From positions 1 through 60,091 of the forward strand of contig JBIKLF010000016.1 in assembly GCA_044359955.1 (NCBI GenBank): a DNA stretch of 60,091 nucleotides, in the 5' to 3' direction. Source of the DNA: JACTMZ01 sp044359955. GTDB taxonomy: Bacteria > Verrucomicrobiota > Verrucomicrobiia > Chthoniobacterales > JACTMZ01. Both the position numbers and the translations under genes were made by a program. This document shows positions 1 through 8,546 of the stretch, in pieces (the first letter of the stretch is position 1; the number at the start of each line of letters is the position of its first letter). A model generated the notes under the pieces. The model made no database searches and was not told the origin of the DNA. It was given only the letters and a program-made list of their open reading frames with translations.

Positions 1-94
1 CCGCTTCGGGCGCGGCGGCTGAGTTCCTCCACCTCTCTGCATGCCATTGACCAACCACAACCAACACATCAACATCACCAACAAATCACGGCAG

Positions 95-137
95 GTGTTA
101 CCCATGTCTTGAACCTAAAGTGTTACCTATGTCCTGA
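95..137. repeat. Two 18-bp direct near-repeats
   Basis: gtgttacccatgtcttga (95-112) and gtgttacctatgtcctga (120-137) match at 16 of 18 positions with a 7-bp spacer. Words like these are found at the ends of some insertion sequences, so this may be a relic IS end. No transposase is present next to it inside the window. Confidence 0.45.
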
Positions 138-308
138 CCGCGCCATCTCCCCCTTCATCCTTCATCCTTCAAACTTCATCCTTCTCGTCCCGCCGTAGCC
201 GTTCGCCTCGGCGAACGCAAAGGCGGATCCCCCCGTGCCCCCTGGACAAACCAAGCCCAGCCGCGCATTTATTGCGTCTTCAACTGCATCGTTCCGCCCA
301 AGGACAAT

Positions 309-337
309 TTGACGTCAAAGGGCCCAGGCGATAATGG
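309..337 (+). promoter_or_regulatory. Promoter of tRNA-Val
   Basis: A TTGACG -35 box at 309-314 is followed by GATAAT at 330-335 (15-bp spacer; a one- or two-base shift gives 16-17). Transcription would begin a few bases before the tRNA 5' end at 347, as expected for a tRNA promoter. The assignment rests on consensus matching only. Confidence 0.5.
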
Positions 338-346
338 TCGCAGGTC

Positions 347-418
347 GCGCGGTTAGCTCAGCGGTAGAGCGGCTCGTTTACACCGAGTTGGTCGGGGGTT
401 CGATCCCCTCACCGCGCA
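347..418 (+). tRNA. tRNA-Val (anticodon UAC)
   Basis: A complete cloverleaf folds: acceptor GCGCGGT/ACCGCGC, D arm GCTC/GAGC, anticodon stem GCTCG/CGAGT around loop TTTACAC (anticodon TAC), and a GGGGG TTCGATC CCCTC T arm. Discriminator base is A and no CCA is encoded. The 3' half is overlapped in antisense by the end of the TerC-type reading frame. Confidence 0.93.
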
Positions 419-1151
419 TTTCCTTCGACCTCCGGCGGTTGTCGTCGTGGCGCATTTGCAAAAATTCCACGCAAAGGGCGAAACCCATGGGCAGATAAAT
501 GTAGGCCTTGGAGACATGCTGGTGCAGGCCTTCGAGAAAAATCGTCACACCAATCGTGACAAGAAAAGCCAGCGCGAGAATTTTCAGCGCCGGCCGCCGC
601 ATGATGTAGTCCCCGACCGTTTTCGCGTAGGCCAGGATGACGCAGAATGACAAAATTACCGCGAACCCGATGATGAGAAGGTTGGGGGTCAATCCGACCG
701 CCGTGATGACCGAATCGAGCGAAAAGACCATGTCGAGCACCACGATCTGCACGATGGCCGCACCGAAGCCCGCGGCCACGACCCGGCCCGCGCCGTGCTC
801 GCCCTTGAATTCGACCACATGATGAATTTCCCTCACCGCTTTCCAGAGGAGAAACAATCCCCCGGCAATAAGCACGACGTCGCGCCAGGAATAGGGAAAA
901 CCCGCCAAGATCGGTTGGGTCAAATGCACCAGCCAAAAGGCCCCGGCAACGAAAACCAGCCGCGCCACCAAAGCGAGCAGCAACCCGATGACCCGCGCGC
1001 GATCCCTCTGATCGTCGGGGACGCGCGACACCACAATGGAAATAACCAACACGTTGTCGATCCCCAGCACCAATTCCAGACCGACCAGCAAAGCCAGGGT
1101 GGCCAACGCGTTCAAGGTGAACGCATCCGCCAGCAAAGCCCCGAAATCCAT
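378..1151 (-). CDS. TerC-family integral membrane protein
   Basis: About 257 residues with roughly seven hydrophobic segments. It has the family's two acidic membrane motifs, LVLGIDNVLVISI near the N-terminus and VFSLDSVITAVG in the middle, which in TerC/Alx proteins line a metal path; relatives export manganese or act in metal homeostasis. ATG at 1151 is chosen, though GTG at 1169 is also in frame. The last residues (RGEGIEPPTNSV) are encoded antisense to tRNA-Val, so the natural C-terminus runs into the tRNA gene or the original stop has been lost. Substrate is inferred from family only. Confidence 0.82.
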   Translation of the reverse strand: MDFGALLADAFTLNALATLALLVGLELVLGIDNVLVISIVVSRVPDDQRDRARVIGLLLALVARLVFVAGAFWLVHLTQPILAGFPYSWRDVVLIAGGLFLLWKAVREIHHVVEFKGEHGAGRVVAAGFGAAIVQIVVLDMVFSLDSVITAVGLTPNLLIIGFAVILSFCVILAYAKTVGDYIMRRPALKILALAFLVTIGVTIFLEGLHQHVSKAYIYLPMGFALCVEFLQMRHDDNRRRSKEMRGEGIEPPTNSV

Positions 1152-1208
1152 AGCGTTCGAAACTGACACCCGCCCGCATCGCTGGCACGCGGAAAAAGCC
1201 GGCCGCCG

Positions 1209-1652
1209 CTATTCCGTCGAGACTTTCACCCGACCCGACAGTGCCGCTTCCAGCGTGTGCCACGGCAACATGGCGCACTTGATGCGCGCCGGAAATTTGC
1301 GCACGCCGGAGAGCGCGGCCAAATCCCCCAACTCGCGCGGCGCATCGACCTCCGGACCGACCAGCATCTCGCGCACCTGCGCTGATAACCCCCGCGCCTC
1401 TTCCTCGGTCTTCCCCTTTGTTTTGCCCGTCATCATCGACGCCGACGCCCGCGAAATCGCACAGCCCTGACCTTGAAACGCTACGTCGGACAGCCTCCCG
1501 TCCTCGACCTGCACCAAAACCTTCACCTCATCACCGCAGAGCGGGTTGAGTCCGTCGGCCTGGCAGGTGCACTCCGGCATCTCGCGGAAGTTCCGCGGAC
1601 GCTTGTTGTGGTCCAGAATGATTTCCTGGTAGAGATCGGCCAGTTCGGACAT
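1209..1652 (-). CDS. sufU: SufU-type iron-sulfur cluster assembly protein
   Basis: A 147-residue protein beginning MSELADLYQEIILDHNKRPRN, typical of SufU/IscU scaffolds. Metal ligands are visible in NPLCGDEV, GCAISRASASMM and IKCAMLPW; the longer spacing between the second and third Cys is the SufU form, which binds zinc and accepts persulfide sulfur from SufS. Its ATG overlaps the sufS stop by one base (TGATG), so the two are translationally coupled. sufB, C and D are not in this window. Confidence 0.9.
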   Translation of the reverse strand: MSELADLYQEIILDHNKRPRNFREMPECTCQADGLNPLCGDEVKVLVQVEDGRLSDVAFQGQGCAISRASASMMTGKTKGKTEEEARGLSAQVREMLVGPEVDAPRELGDLAALSGVRKFPARIKCAMLPWHTLEAALSGRVKVSTE

Positions 1653-2878
1653 CAGGCAAACATCTTGCCGATTTTGCGCAAGGAGGCAACCAGCACGTCG
1701 GCTTCCGCCGTCGTGTTGTAAAAAGCGAACGACGCCCGTGCCGTGCCCGGGATGCCGTAATGTTTCATCAGGGGCTGGGCACAATGATGACCGGCCCGCA
1801 CGGCAATTCCATCAGTATCAAGGATGGTCCCGATGTCATGCGGATGCACGCCGTCCATGGTGAAGGAAAGAACCGGCACCTTCCGCTTCACGCTCCCGTA
1901 GAGTTTCACTCCGGGAACGGCCAGCAATCGCGGGGTGACATGCTCGAGCAGCCGTTGTTCCGCCTCTTCCACGGCATCCAGCCCGAGGGACTCGAGATAA
2001 TCAACCGCGGCTCCGAGCCCGATCGCCCCGGCAATATCCGGTGTGCCGGCTTCGAACTTCTCCGGCCACTCGCGGAACGTCGTGCCGTCTTCAAAGGATA
2101 CGCGGCCAATCATGTCACCGCCCGTCTGGTAGACCGGCAACTTCTCCAACCATTCGCTGGTGCCGTAGAGCACACCGATGCCGGTGGGACCGCACACTTT
2201 GTGGCCGGAAAAAACAAAAAAATCACAACCCAACGCCGCCACGTCGACCCGGAAATGCGGTGCCGATTGACAGCCATCGAGCAGGACCACCGCTCCAACC
2301 CCGTGGGCCAGACGGATCAGTTCCGCGGCGGGATTGATCGTGCCGAGCGCATTCGAGGCATGGACCAAGGACACGACTTTGGTCCGCGGCCCGAGCTTGC
2401 GGACGAAGTCTTCCCGGTCAATCCGGCCGTCAGCGGTGACATCCACCACCACGATTCGCGCGCCGGCCTGCGCCGCAGCCTGCTGCCAAGGCACGATATT
2501 GGCGTGGTGCTCCATGCGGGTGAGCAGAATTTCGTCGTCGGTCCGCAGCCAGCACCGGGCCAAACCGTGCGCAACGAGGTTGATTCCCTCCGTCGCCCCG
2601 CGGACAAAAACAATCTCCCGCGGCGAAGGCGCTCCGATGAAACGCGCCACTTTCTCGCGGGCCCGGTCGTAGGCCTCGGTCGCGGCCTGGCTCAGATAAT
2701 GCACACCGCGGTGGATGTTCCCGTTTTCCTCCCGATAAAAACGGTCCATCGCATCGAGCACCTGCCGCGGTTTTTGCGAGGTGGCGGCATTATCGAGGTA
2801 AATAAGCGGACGACCGTTGACCTCCCTCCCGAGGATGGGGAAGTCGGCCCGGATCTCGGAAGGGTCAAAAGGCGGCAT
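1652..2878 (-). CDS. sufS: SufS-type cysteine desulfurase
   Basis: A 408-residue PLP enzyme that takes sulfur from cysteine for Fe-S cluster assembly and passes it to SufU. Seen: the N-terminal YLDNAATSQKP motif, the PLP-binding Lys in SGHKVCGPTG, and the catalytic Cys in RAGHHCAQPLM, the short class II (SufS) context. ATG at 2878 (MPPFDPSEIRADFPIL) is preferred to an upstream in-frame start because it aligns with the family N-terminus. Followed directly by sufU. Confidence 0.93.
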   Translation of the reverse strand: MPPFDPSEIRADFPILGREVNGRPLIYLDNAATSQKPRQVLDAMDRFYREENGNIHRGVHYLSQAATEAYDRAREKVARFIGAPSPREIVFVRGATEGINLVAHGLARCWLRTDDEILLTRMEHHANIVPWQQAAAQAGARIVVVDVTADGRIDREDFVRKLGPRTKVVSLVHASNALGTINPAAELIRLAHGVGAVVLLDGCQSAPHFRVDVAALGCDFFVFSGHKVCGPTGIGVLYGTSEWLEKLPVYQTGGDMIGRVSFEDGTTFREWPEKFEAGTPDIAGAIGLGAAVDYLESLGLDAVEEAEQRLLEHVTPRLLAVPGVKLYGSVKRKVPVLSFTMDGVHPHDIGTILDTDGIAVRAGHHCAQPLMKHYGIPGTARASFAFYNTTAEADVLVASLRKIGKMFA

Positions 2879-3078
2879 AAAACAATTCCCAATGTAGGCG
2901 ATCCGCCTGGGAAAAGCGGTCAATTTCGGCTGGACCGAAAAAGCAACCGATCAAGGGTGCCCCGAAACGGGGGAATCCGCCGATAAGGCGCATCTCCCCC
3001 ACCCGCCGGCCAGGGAATTCTCCCCCCATTAACGTTGCCAAGGTCGATGGTGAATCACAGACTGCAAAGACTGAACAC

Positions 3079-4878
3079 ATGAGCCTTCCGCCAACCCAAA
3101 ATCAGGAACTCCTCAAGTGGGTCGGGCAGGTTCGGGACCTCTGCCAACCCGACCACGTGGTCTGGTGCGATGGGTCGGAGGAGGAGGACCGGCGCTTGCG
3201 ACAGATCATGGTCGACTCAGGTTCGGCCATCCGCCTGAACGAGCAAAAGCGTCCGAACTGCTTGCTCGTCCGCTCCGACCCGCGCGACGTGGCCCGGGTT
3301 GAAAAACGCACCTTCATCTGCAGTCGATCGAAAGACGATGCCGGGCCCACCAACAATTGGGAGGACCCGGCCGTGATGACGGAAAAAATGTCCGGCCTTT
3401 ACGCGGGCAGCATGCGCGGACGCACCATGTATGTCATTCCTTTCAGCATGGGACCGGTCGGCTCGAAGATCGCGCGGATCGGCGTTGAAATCACCGACTC
3501 ACCCTACGTCGTGGTCAACATGCGCATCATGACCCGCATCGGTCTGCGCGTACTCGACGTGCTCGGCCCGGATGGCTTCTACGTGAAATGCCTTCACTCG
3601 GTGGGCAGCCCCTTGCTGGCCGGCCAAAAGGACGTCCCCTGGCCCTGCAATCCGGAAAACACCTTCATCGCCCATTTCCCCGAGGAACGCCTCATCATGA
3701 GCTATGGCAGCGGTTACGGCGGCAACGCCCTGCTCGGTAAGAAGTGTCTCGCCCTGCGTATCGCTTCGGTCATCGGACGCGACGAGGGCTGGATGGCCGA
3801 ACATATGCTCATTCTCGGACTGGAAACGCCGGACGGGAAAAAAAGTTACGTCACCGCCGCGTTTCCCAGCGCCTGCGGCAAAACCAACTTTGCCATGCTC
3901 GTCCCGCCCGCCGCGCTCAAAGACTACAAGGTCACCACGGTGGGCGATGACATTGCCTGGATTCAGCCCGGTCCGGATGGCGCCCCGCGCGCGATCAATC
4001 CCGAAGCCGGCTGGTTCGGCGTCGCGCCAGGCACTTCCTACCGCACCAATCCCAATGCGATGGAGTCCTGCCGGAAGGACAGCATCTTTACCAACGTGGC
4101 ACTGACCGACGACGGCGATGTGTGGTGGGAGGGCATGACCGAAGAACCGCCCGGGCATCTCATCAGTTGGCTGGGCGAAGATTGGACGCCGGGCTGCGGC
4201 AGACCCTCCTCGCATCCCAACGCGCGCTTCACCGCCCCGGCACGCAACTGCCCCTGCATCGACCCGGAGTGGGAAAATCCGGACGGCGTGCCGATCGACG
4301 CGATCATTTTCGGCGGACGTCGCATGAACGATATCCCGCTCGTTGTCGAGACGCGCGATTGGAATCACGGAACCCTCGTCGGCGCCACTCTTGCCTCCGA
4401 GCAGACCGCCGCGGCCGAAGGAAAAGTCGGCGCCCTCCGCCGTGACCCCATGGCGATGCTGCCTTTTTGCGGCTACCACATGGGCGATTACTTCCGCCAC
4501 TGGCTCGAGATGGGCGAAACATTCGGGGCGAAAAAGCCGCGCATTTTCCACGTCAACTGGTTCCGCAAGGACGGCAATGGCAAATTTTTCTGGCCCGGCT
4601 TCGGCGAAAACCTCCGCGTCCTCGCCTGGATCGTCGGACGCTGCCGTGGCGAAGCCGGTGGACGCCCCAGCGCACTCGGCATCATGCCGGGCTACCACGA
4701 TCTCCCGTGGGAAGGTTTGGATTATCCCGAAAAGCGCTTCGGCGCCTTGATGTCTGAAGATTCCGCCACGCTCGCCGAGCAGATGCATTCCAACGACGAA
4801 TTCTTCGCCAACCTCGGCGAAAAATGCCCCCCCGAACTCAAAGCCGAAGAAGCCAAAACCCTCGAGCAACTTGCGTAA
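3079..4878 (+). CDS. pckG: Phosphoenolpyruvate carboxykinase (GTP)
   Basis: 599 residues, the usual size of GTP-dependent PEPCK, which converts oxaloacetate to phosphoenolpyruvate in gluconeogenesis. Diagnostic stretches include the kinase-1 P-loop FPSACGKTNFAML at about residues 262-275 with the reactive Cys, the PFSMGPVGS substrate region and a FWPGFGENLRV nucleotide-binding segment. The start at ATG 3079 follows a 200-bp divergent gap from sufS. The 3' end overlaps the next gene by 8 bases. Confidence 0.95.
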   Translation: MSLPPTQNQELLKWVGQVRDLCQPDHVVWCDGSEEEDRRLRQIMVDSGSAIRLNEQKRPNCLLVRSDPRDVARVEKRTFICSRSKDDAGPTNNWEDPAVMTEKMSGLYAGSMRGRTMYVIPFSMGPVGSKIARIGVEITDSPYVVVNMRIMTRIGLRVLDVLGPDGFYVKCLHSVGSPLLAGQKDVPWPCNPENTFIAHFPEERLIMSYGSGYGGNALLGKKCLALRIASVIGRDEGWMAEHMLILGLETPDGKKSYVTAAFPSACGKTNFAMLVPPAALKDYKVTTVGDDIAWIQPGPDGAPRAINPEAGWFGVAPGTSYRTNPNAMESCRKDSIFTNVALTDDGDVWWEGMTEEPPGHLISWLGEDWTPGCGRPSSHPNARFTAPARNCPCIDPEWENPDGVPIDAIIFGGRRMNDIPLVVETRDWNHGTLVGATLASEQTAAAEGKVGALRRDPMAMLPFCGYHMGDYFRHWLEMGETFGAKKPRIFHVNWFRKDGNGKFFWPGFGENLRVLAWIVGRCRGEAGGRPSALGIMPGYHDLPWEGLDYPEKRFGALMSEDSATLAEQMHSNDEFFANLGEKCPPELKAEEAKTLEQLA

Positions 4879-5488
4879 CCAAAGCTCACGCCCCTTCCCC
4901 CCGGTAGGCACGGTCGCCGCGGCGACCGTCCGCCCCCTTCTCGTCACCCTCATCCTGTCGGCGCGCGCCCTCGCCGCCGACCCCACCCCGCAAGAAATCG
5001 GCGACCAAGTGGCCGGCCGGCTCTTCGCCAGCCTGATGACCACCCTGCAGGAAAAAATCGCGAGCGAAGGCCCCGAGGCCGCCATCGCCTACTGCCGCCT
5101 TGAAGCTCTCCCGCTCACCGCGCAGATCGCCGAAGAGTTTCCCCAAGTCAAAAGCGTCCGCCGCACCGCGCTGCGCGTCCGTAATTCCGGCAATCAGCCC
5201 GACGCCACCGACCGCTCCGTGCTCGAAAAGTGGCTGGCGAGTTGGAACCCCGCCGCCCCGCCAAAACCGGTCATGCAGGAATTCATCACCGCCGACGGCA
5301 CCAAAGAAATCCGCTACTACCGTCCGGTCCCCGTCATGACCACCTGCCTCACCTGCCACGGCAGCGGCGACGAAATTCCCGGCAACGTGCGCGCAGCTCT
5401 GCAGCGCGATTACCCGAACGACGCAGCCGTCGATTTCCAAGACGGCGATTTGCGCGGAGCGATCGTGGTGACCTTCGACGCGGAATAA
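4871..5488 (+). CDS. Secreted DUF3365-like haem-binding protein
   Basis: 205 residues from a TTG start inside the pckG end. A hydrophobic signal segment (RPLLVTLILSARALAA) precedes a domain with a single CxxCH haem site, TTCLTCHG near residues 157-164. The layout EAAIAYC..., RYYRPVPVMTTCLTCHG and GDLRGAIVVTF fits the Tll0287-like/DUF3365 family of periplasmic c-type haem sensors. The codons for PVGTVAAATVRP come from a palindromic repeat (4903-4930), so the signal region is partly repeat-derived. The start codon is uncertain. Confidence 0.72.
   Translation: MRNQSSRPFPPVGTVAAATVRPLLVTLILSARALAADPTPQEIGDQVAGRLFASLMTTLQEKIASEGPEAAIAYCRLEALPLTAQIAEEFPQVKSVRRTALRVRNSGNQPDATDRSVLEKWLASWNPAAPPKPVMQEFITADGTKEIRYYRPVPVMTTCLTCHGSGDEIPGNVRAALQRDYPNDAAVDFQDGDLRGAIVVTFDAE
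4903..4930. repeat. Palindromic repeat (VGTVAAA family) in coding sequence
   Basis: The word gtaggcacggtcgccgc is followed by its own partner, giving a perfect 8-bp stem cggtcgcc/ggcgaccg with a 2-base centre. The same 17-mer recurs at 36808-36824 inside crtY and encodes the same peptide VGTVAAA there. Confidence 0.75.
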
Positions 5489-5550
5489 AACTCCGTCGCC
5501 ACCCCTTGGTCGCCCGCAGGCGACCAACTGATATGACCGCCGCACGCAGC

Positions 5551-5583
5551 CCTTTTGGAGTGCGGTGGCTTGACACCGCTTTC
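5551..5583. repeat. Palindromic repeat of the ttggagtgcggtgg family
   Basis: ccttttggagtgcggtggct followed by tgacaccgctttc. The same unit, or its inverse, is present at 9751-9842 and twice at 57070-57152. Here it lies between the haem protein and the convergent ADP-ribosylglycohydrolase and could help terminate either transcript. Confidence 0.7.
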
Positions 5584-5587
5584 CCCC

Positions 5588-6574
5588 TCACCCCTGCCCA
5601 ACCTCGACCGCCGCTTTCAATGCTGCCACCCACCGCTCCGGCACCGCCGCCCCACCCGCGCCAACCAGCGCGCCGACCACGATGCCCCGGTGGCAATTGT
5701 CCCCGCCGAGATTCGTGTTCGCCACCAGCGCCGCCTCCAGATCGTCCGCATACTTCCAAGCGAGAAAGAGCGAGGCCGGAAAAGAATCCTGCAAGTAGCA
5801 GGCCGGACTCAAAATCGCGCCGACCACTTCCTCGTCCTCCCGTGCGGACCAAGCCTCGAGCTTCTTGCGCCCGACCCAGCCGTTGCCGGATTTTTCGATA
5901 CTCTCGCGGACCGGAGCACCGTTCAGAATCGCGATGAGCATCTTGGTGAGATCGCGCGCGGCATGCTCGACGAGTTCCCCTCGATGCGTGATCCGCACCT
6001 GCTCTCGCACGGCGGCCAGCGCCGCCGCCTCATCATCCGCATACCACACGGCCAGCACCGGCACATGAGCCAGCCCGCCGATGTGAATATCCTCCCCCCC
6101 GCAATCCTCCGGCTTTTTGCCGCGTGCATACTTGGTAAAAAAATTCCGGTGGCATTCCTCCAAATAGGTATCCCGATGCCGCCCCGGCGTGGTCATGAAT
6201 CCGACATAACGCCGCAAATAATCCGCACGATCATACCCCCCGCACGCGCGCAACGACTCCAGCAGCTCCCGCGCCAACTGCATATTCACCGTGTTCTCCC
6301 CCGCCGCCAGAAACTGATGGTAGTGCACACCGCGTTGACCCCAATACGGCGCCTGGTCATGCAAAATCTCGCCCTTGGCATTCGGCGCCGCATAGCTCGA
6401 GCGCCACAAGATGCTGTCCGCATGCGGACTCTTCGGCGCCACCAAGTCCGTCACCCGCCCGTAATCCCGCGCCAGAGCAGCACGGTCGTAATACCAGTGC
6501 ACCGGCATGGCCAGAGCATCCCCCAAGAATGCCCCCAGCAAACACCCCCGCTTCCGCTCTTCAAGATCCGTCAT
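5588..6574 (-). CDS. ADP-ribosylglycohydrolase-family protein
   Basis: 328 residues. The family N-terminal motif GCLLGAFLGDALAMPVHW and C-terminal metal-binding region NTNLGGDNCHRGIVVGALVGA are both present. Members remove ADP-ribose from proteins or small molecules using two Mg ions held by Asp/Glu/Thr side chains. The usual C-terminal GGDxDT is replaced by GGDNCHRG, which marks a distinct subfamily and may mean altered metal binding. The convergent haem protein ends about 100 bp away. Confidence 0.82.
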   Translation of the reverse strand: MTDLEERKRGCLLGAFLGDALAMPVHWYYDRAALARDYGRVTDLVAPKSPHADSILWRSSYAAPNAKGEILHDQAPYWGQRGVHYHQFLAAGENTVNMQLARELLESLRACGGYDRADYLRRYVGFMTTPGRHRDTYLEECHRNFFTKYARGKKPEDCGGEDIHIGGLAHVPVLAVWYADDEAAALAAVREQVRITHRGELVEHAARDLTKMLIAILNGAPVRESIEKSGNGWVGRKKLEAWSAREDEEVVGAILSPACYLQDSFPASLFLAWKYADDLEAALVANTNLGGDNCHRGIVVGALVGAGGAAVPERWVAALKAAVEVGQG

Positions 6575-6623
6575 CCCCCCACCCTCCTCCCTCCACTCTC
6601 ATCCCTCAACCCCCAACTTCGCC

Positions 6624-7178
6624 TCACCGCGGCATCGCGATCGGCGCCGGCACCGGCTCCGCCCGCGCGTCCTGGCCCCGCCGCACAACCATCTCGGCCG
6701 TCACATCCGTCCACTGTTTCTCACTGACCACCGTGCGCTCCGGACGGAACACCGGCACATACGTGGTGTAAACCTGCGGCACAGTCTCCCACTGCCCCTG
6801 GCTATTCTGCACCCGCTGGTAGATCACGTTGCTCTGCGGAATGCTTTCCCAACTGGCCGGAATCTGGTTGACGGTCTGGCGCACATCGAACCCCATCTTG
6901 CGGACCACCACCGCATCCGCCCCCTGCAAGCGCGCATTGTAGAGGAGCGCCTTGTTGACAAATGGATAACCGCGATCGGACTGCATGGCGAAGCGACCGA
7001 TGACCCGGTGCGGCCACGCCGGCGGTTCGGCCAACACGGGCACCTCCTCCTTCTTCGTTTTCGGCGGATAATACCGGTCCGATACCGGGGTATAAAAGAC
7101 GGTCGTCTCGCTCAAAGGCGCGCACCCGGCCGCCGCCACCGCGACCAACGGCACCAATCTCAGCCATCCGTTCCCCAT
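6624..7178 (-). CDS. Putative lipoprotein of unknown function
   Basis: 184 residues from ATG 7178 (MGNGWLRLVPLVAVAAAGC). A short charged N-terminus, hydrophobic stretch and lipobox VAAAGC indicate a lipid-anchored protein. The mature part has ALLYNARLQGADAVVVRKMGF, reminiscent of small domains that recur in outer-membrane lipoproteins, and is Tyr/Gln/Val rich. I do not recognise a function. It may be co-transcribed with the downstream glycohydrolase, 49 bp away. Confidence 0.7.
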   Translation of the reverse strand: MGNGWLRLVPLVAVAAAGCAPLSETTVFYTPVSDRYYPPKTKKEEVPVLAEPPAWPHRVIGRFAMQSDRGYPFVNKALLYNARLQGADAVVVRKMGFDVRQTVNQIPASWESIPQSNVIYQRVQNSQGQWETVPQVYTTYVPVFRPERTVVSEKQWTDVTAEMVVRRGQDARAEPVPAPIAMPR

Positions 7179-7241
7179 GCCCACAACTTCCTCCCTCAAC
7201 CCTCATCCCTCAACTCTCAACTTTCCCCCGTTTTCCCACAT

Positions 7242-7270
7242 TTGACACCGCCCCGCCCCTCCCGTAAACA
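7242..7270 (+). promoter_or_regulatory. Promoter of tRNA-His
   Basis: A perfect TTGACA -35 at 7242-7247 and TAAACA at 7265-7270, spaced by 17 bp. The predicted start lies about 10 bases before the tRNA. It may also read through to ribD, which begins 64 bases after the tRNA with no obvious promoter of its own. Confidence 0.65.
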
Positions 7271-7286
7271 TTCTCCTTGCGCTGAT

Positions 7287-7362
7287 GGTGGCCGTAGCTC
7301 AATGGCAGAGCCCCGGATTGTGATTCCGGTTGTTGCGGGTTCGAATCCCGTCGGCCACCCCA
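7287..7362 (+). tRNA. tRNA-His (anticodon GUG), CCA encoded
   Basis: Acceptor GTGGCCG/CGGCCAC with the extra G-1 (7287) opposite discriminator C73 that defines tRNA-His. Anticodon stem CCGGA/TCCGG with loop TTGTGAT gives anticodon GTG. The T arm is GCGGG TTCGAAT CCCGT. CCA is encoded at 7360-7362. Confidence 0.95.
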
Positions 7363-7423
7363 CGGCCAAAGTCTCCCGCTTCTTCGCAGCGGTCCATGAC
7401 CACCGGACGCTTCCCCGCCCCAC

Positions 7424-8440
7424 ATGACCACCGACGAAAAATTCATGCGCGCAGCGATCAAGCTCGCCCGCCGCGGTGTTGGCCGAACCCGGCCCAATCC
7501 GGCGGTCGGTTGCGTGTTGGTCAAAAACGGACGCATCATCGCGCGCGGCTATCACCGCCGCGCGGGCCGACCACATGCCGAAATCGAAGCGCTGCGCACC
7601 TTGAAAAATGCGGCCCGCGCCCGTGGGGCCACCGCTTACATCACGCTCGAACCCTGCAGCACCCACGGACGCACCCCGCCCTGCACTGAAGCATTAATTC
7701 GCGCCGGCATCGCACGCGTGGTCAGCGGCGCCATCGATCCCAACCCTAAACACCGCGGTCGCGGGTTGCGTCACCTCGCGCAGGCCGGAGTCAAGACAAC
7801 CTCCGGAGTCCTCGCCGATCAATGCGCCGCACTCAATCCCGAGTTCCACCACTTCATGGCCACCGGCTTGCCCTGGGTCGTGGCCAAGTGCGGCATGTCG
7901 CTCGACGGACGCCTCACCCGCCCGCCAGGCGAAGGACAGTGGATCACCTCCCCGGCCGCACGGGCCGACGCGATGAAATTGCGGGCGCGGGTCGAGGCGA
8001 TTCTGGTCGGCGCAGGAACGGTGCGGGCCGATGACCCTGCCCTCACCGTGCGTGGCGTGAAATCCGCGGAACAACCACGACGCATCATCTGGGCCCCGCG
8101 CACCCAACCCTCGGGTAAAGCCAAAGTTTTGACCGACCGTCACCGCGAGCGCACCATGGTGCTCCGGCAAACCACCTTGCGCGCCGCCCTCCGCGCGTTG
8201 GGCCGCCACGGCATCCAATCGGTTTTGGTTGAAGGTGGAGGACACACCTTGGGCCAGCTGTTCGCCTCCCGCCTCGCCAACGAAGTCGTCTTCTACGTTG
8301 GTCCGATGCTGGCCGGAGGAAGCGTGACGGCGGTCGCCGGTGCCAAGCTCACCCCTCCCTCCAGCCTTGCCCACGCCCGCGTGGCCCGCGTCGGCAGTTG
8401 CCTCCGCCTCTCCGGCCTACTCGAAACCGGCAAGGCATGA
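7424..8440 (+). CDS. ribD: Bifunctional riboflavin deaminase/reductase RibD
   Basis: 338 residues. The N-terminal deaminase domain has the zinc site HAEIEAL and PCSTHGRTPPC; the C-terminal domain (from about residue 145, WVVAKCGMSLDGR) is the NADPH-dependent reductase, including VEGGGHTLGQLF. It performs two consecutive steps of riboflavin synthesis. Other rib genes are absent here, and no FMN riboswitch is seen in the 61 bases after tRNA-His. Confidence 0.93.
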   Translation: MTTDEKFMRAAIKLARRGVGRTRPNPAVGCVLVKNGRIIARGYHRRAGRPHAEIEALRTLKNAARARGATAYITLEPCSTHGRTPPCTEALIRAGIARVVSGAIDPNPKHRGRGLRHLAQAGVKTTSGVLADQCAALNPEFHHFMATGLPWVVAKCGMSLDGRLTRPPGEGQWITSPAARADAMKLRARVEAILVGAGTVRADDPALTVRGVKSAEQPRRIIWAPRTQPSGKAKVLTDRHRERTMVLRQTTLRAALRALGRHGIQSVLVEGGGHTLGQLFASRLANEVVFYVGPMLAGGSVTAVAGAKLTPPSSLAHARVARVGSCLRLSGLLETGKA

Positions 8441-8546
8441 GAAGCGTTTCGCATTTCTACAAAAATATTCTTGCCCTTGATGGAACAATCCATCAGTCTC
8501 GTTATCGCAGGGCAACCTGCACGCAAATCAACCTATAAACCAAATC

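Larger units (their letters stand above)
1..346. other. Gene-free left edge with short repeats
   Basis: I see no convincing gene here. The stretch contains a pair of direct repeats (95-137), pyrimidine-rich tandem words around 150-190 (catccttcatccttcaaac), and a segment near 235-270 (gtgccccctggacaaaccaa) resembling pieces of the repeat-rich region at 9.37-9.68 kb. A promoter for tRNA-Val occupies the right end. The mixture suggests an old insertion or repeat graveyard rather than coding DNA. Confidence 0.5.

Noticed and set aside
3499..5085. 528-residue open frame antisense to pckG
   Set aside because: Shadow of the PEPCK gene; no protein motif, and its start lies inside the next gene.
7360..7423. 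FMN riboswitch before ribD
   Set aside because: Only about 60 bases separate tRNA-His and ribD and no RFN-like paired pattern is seen.
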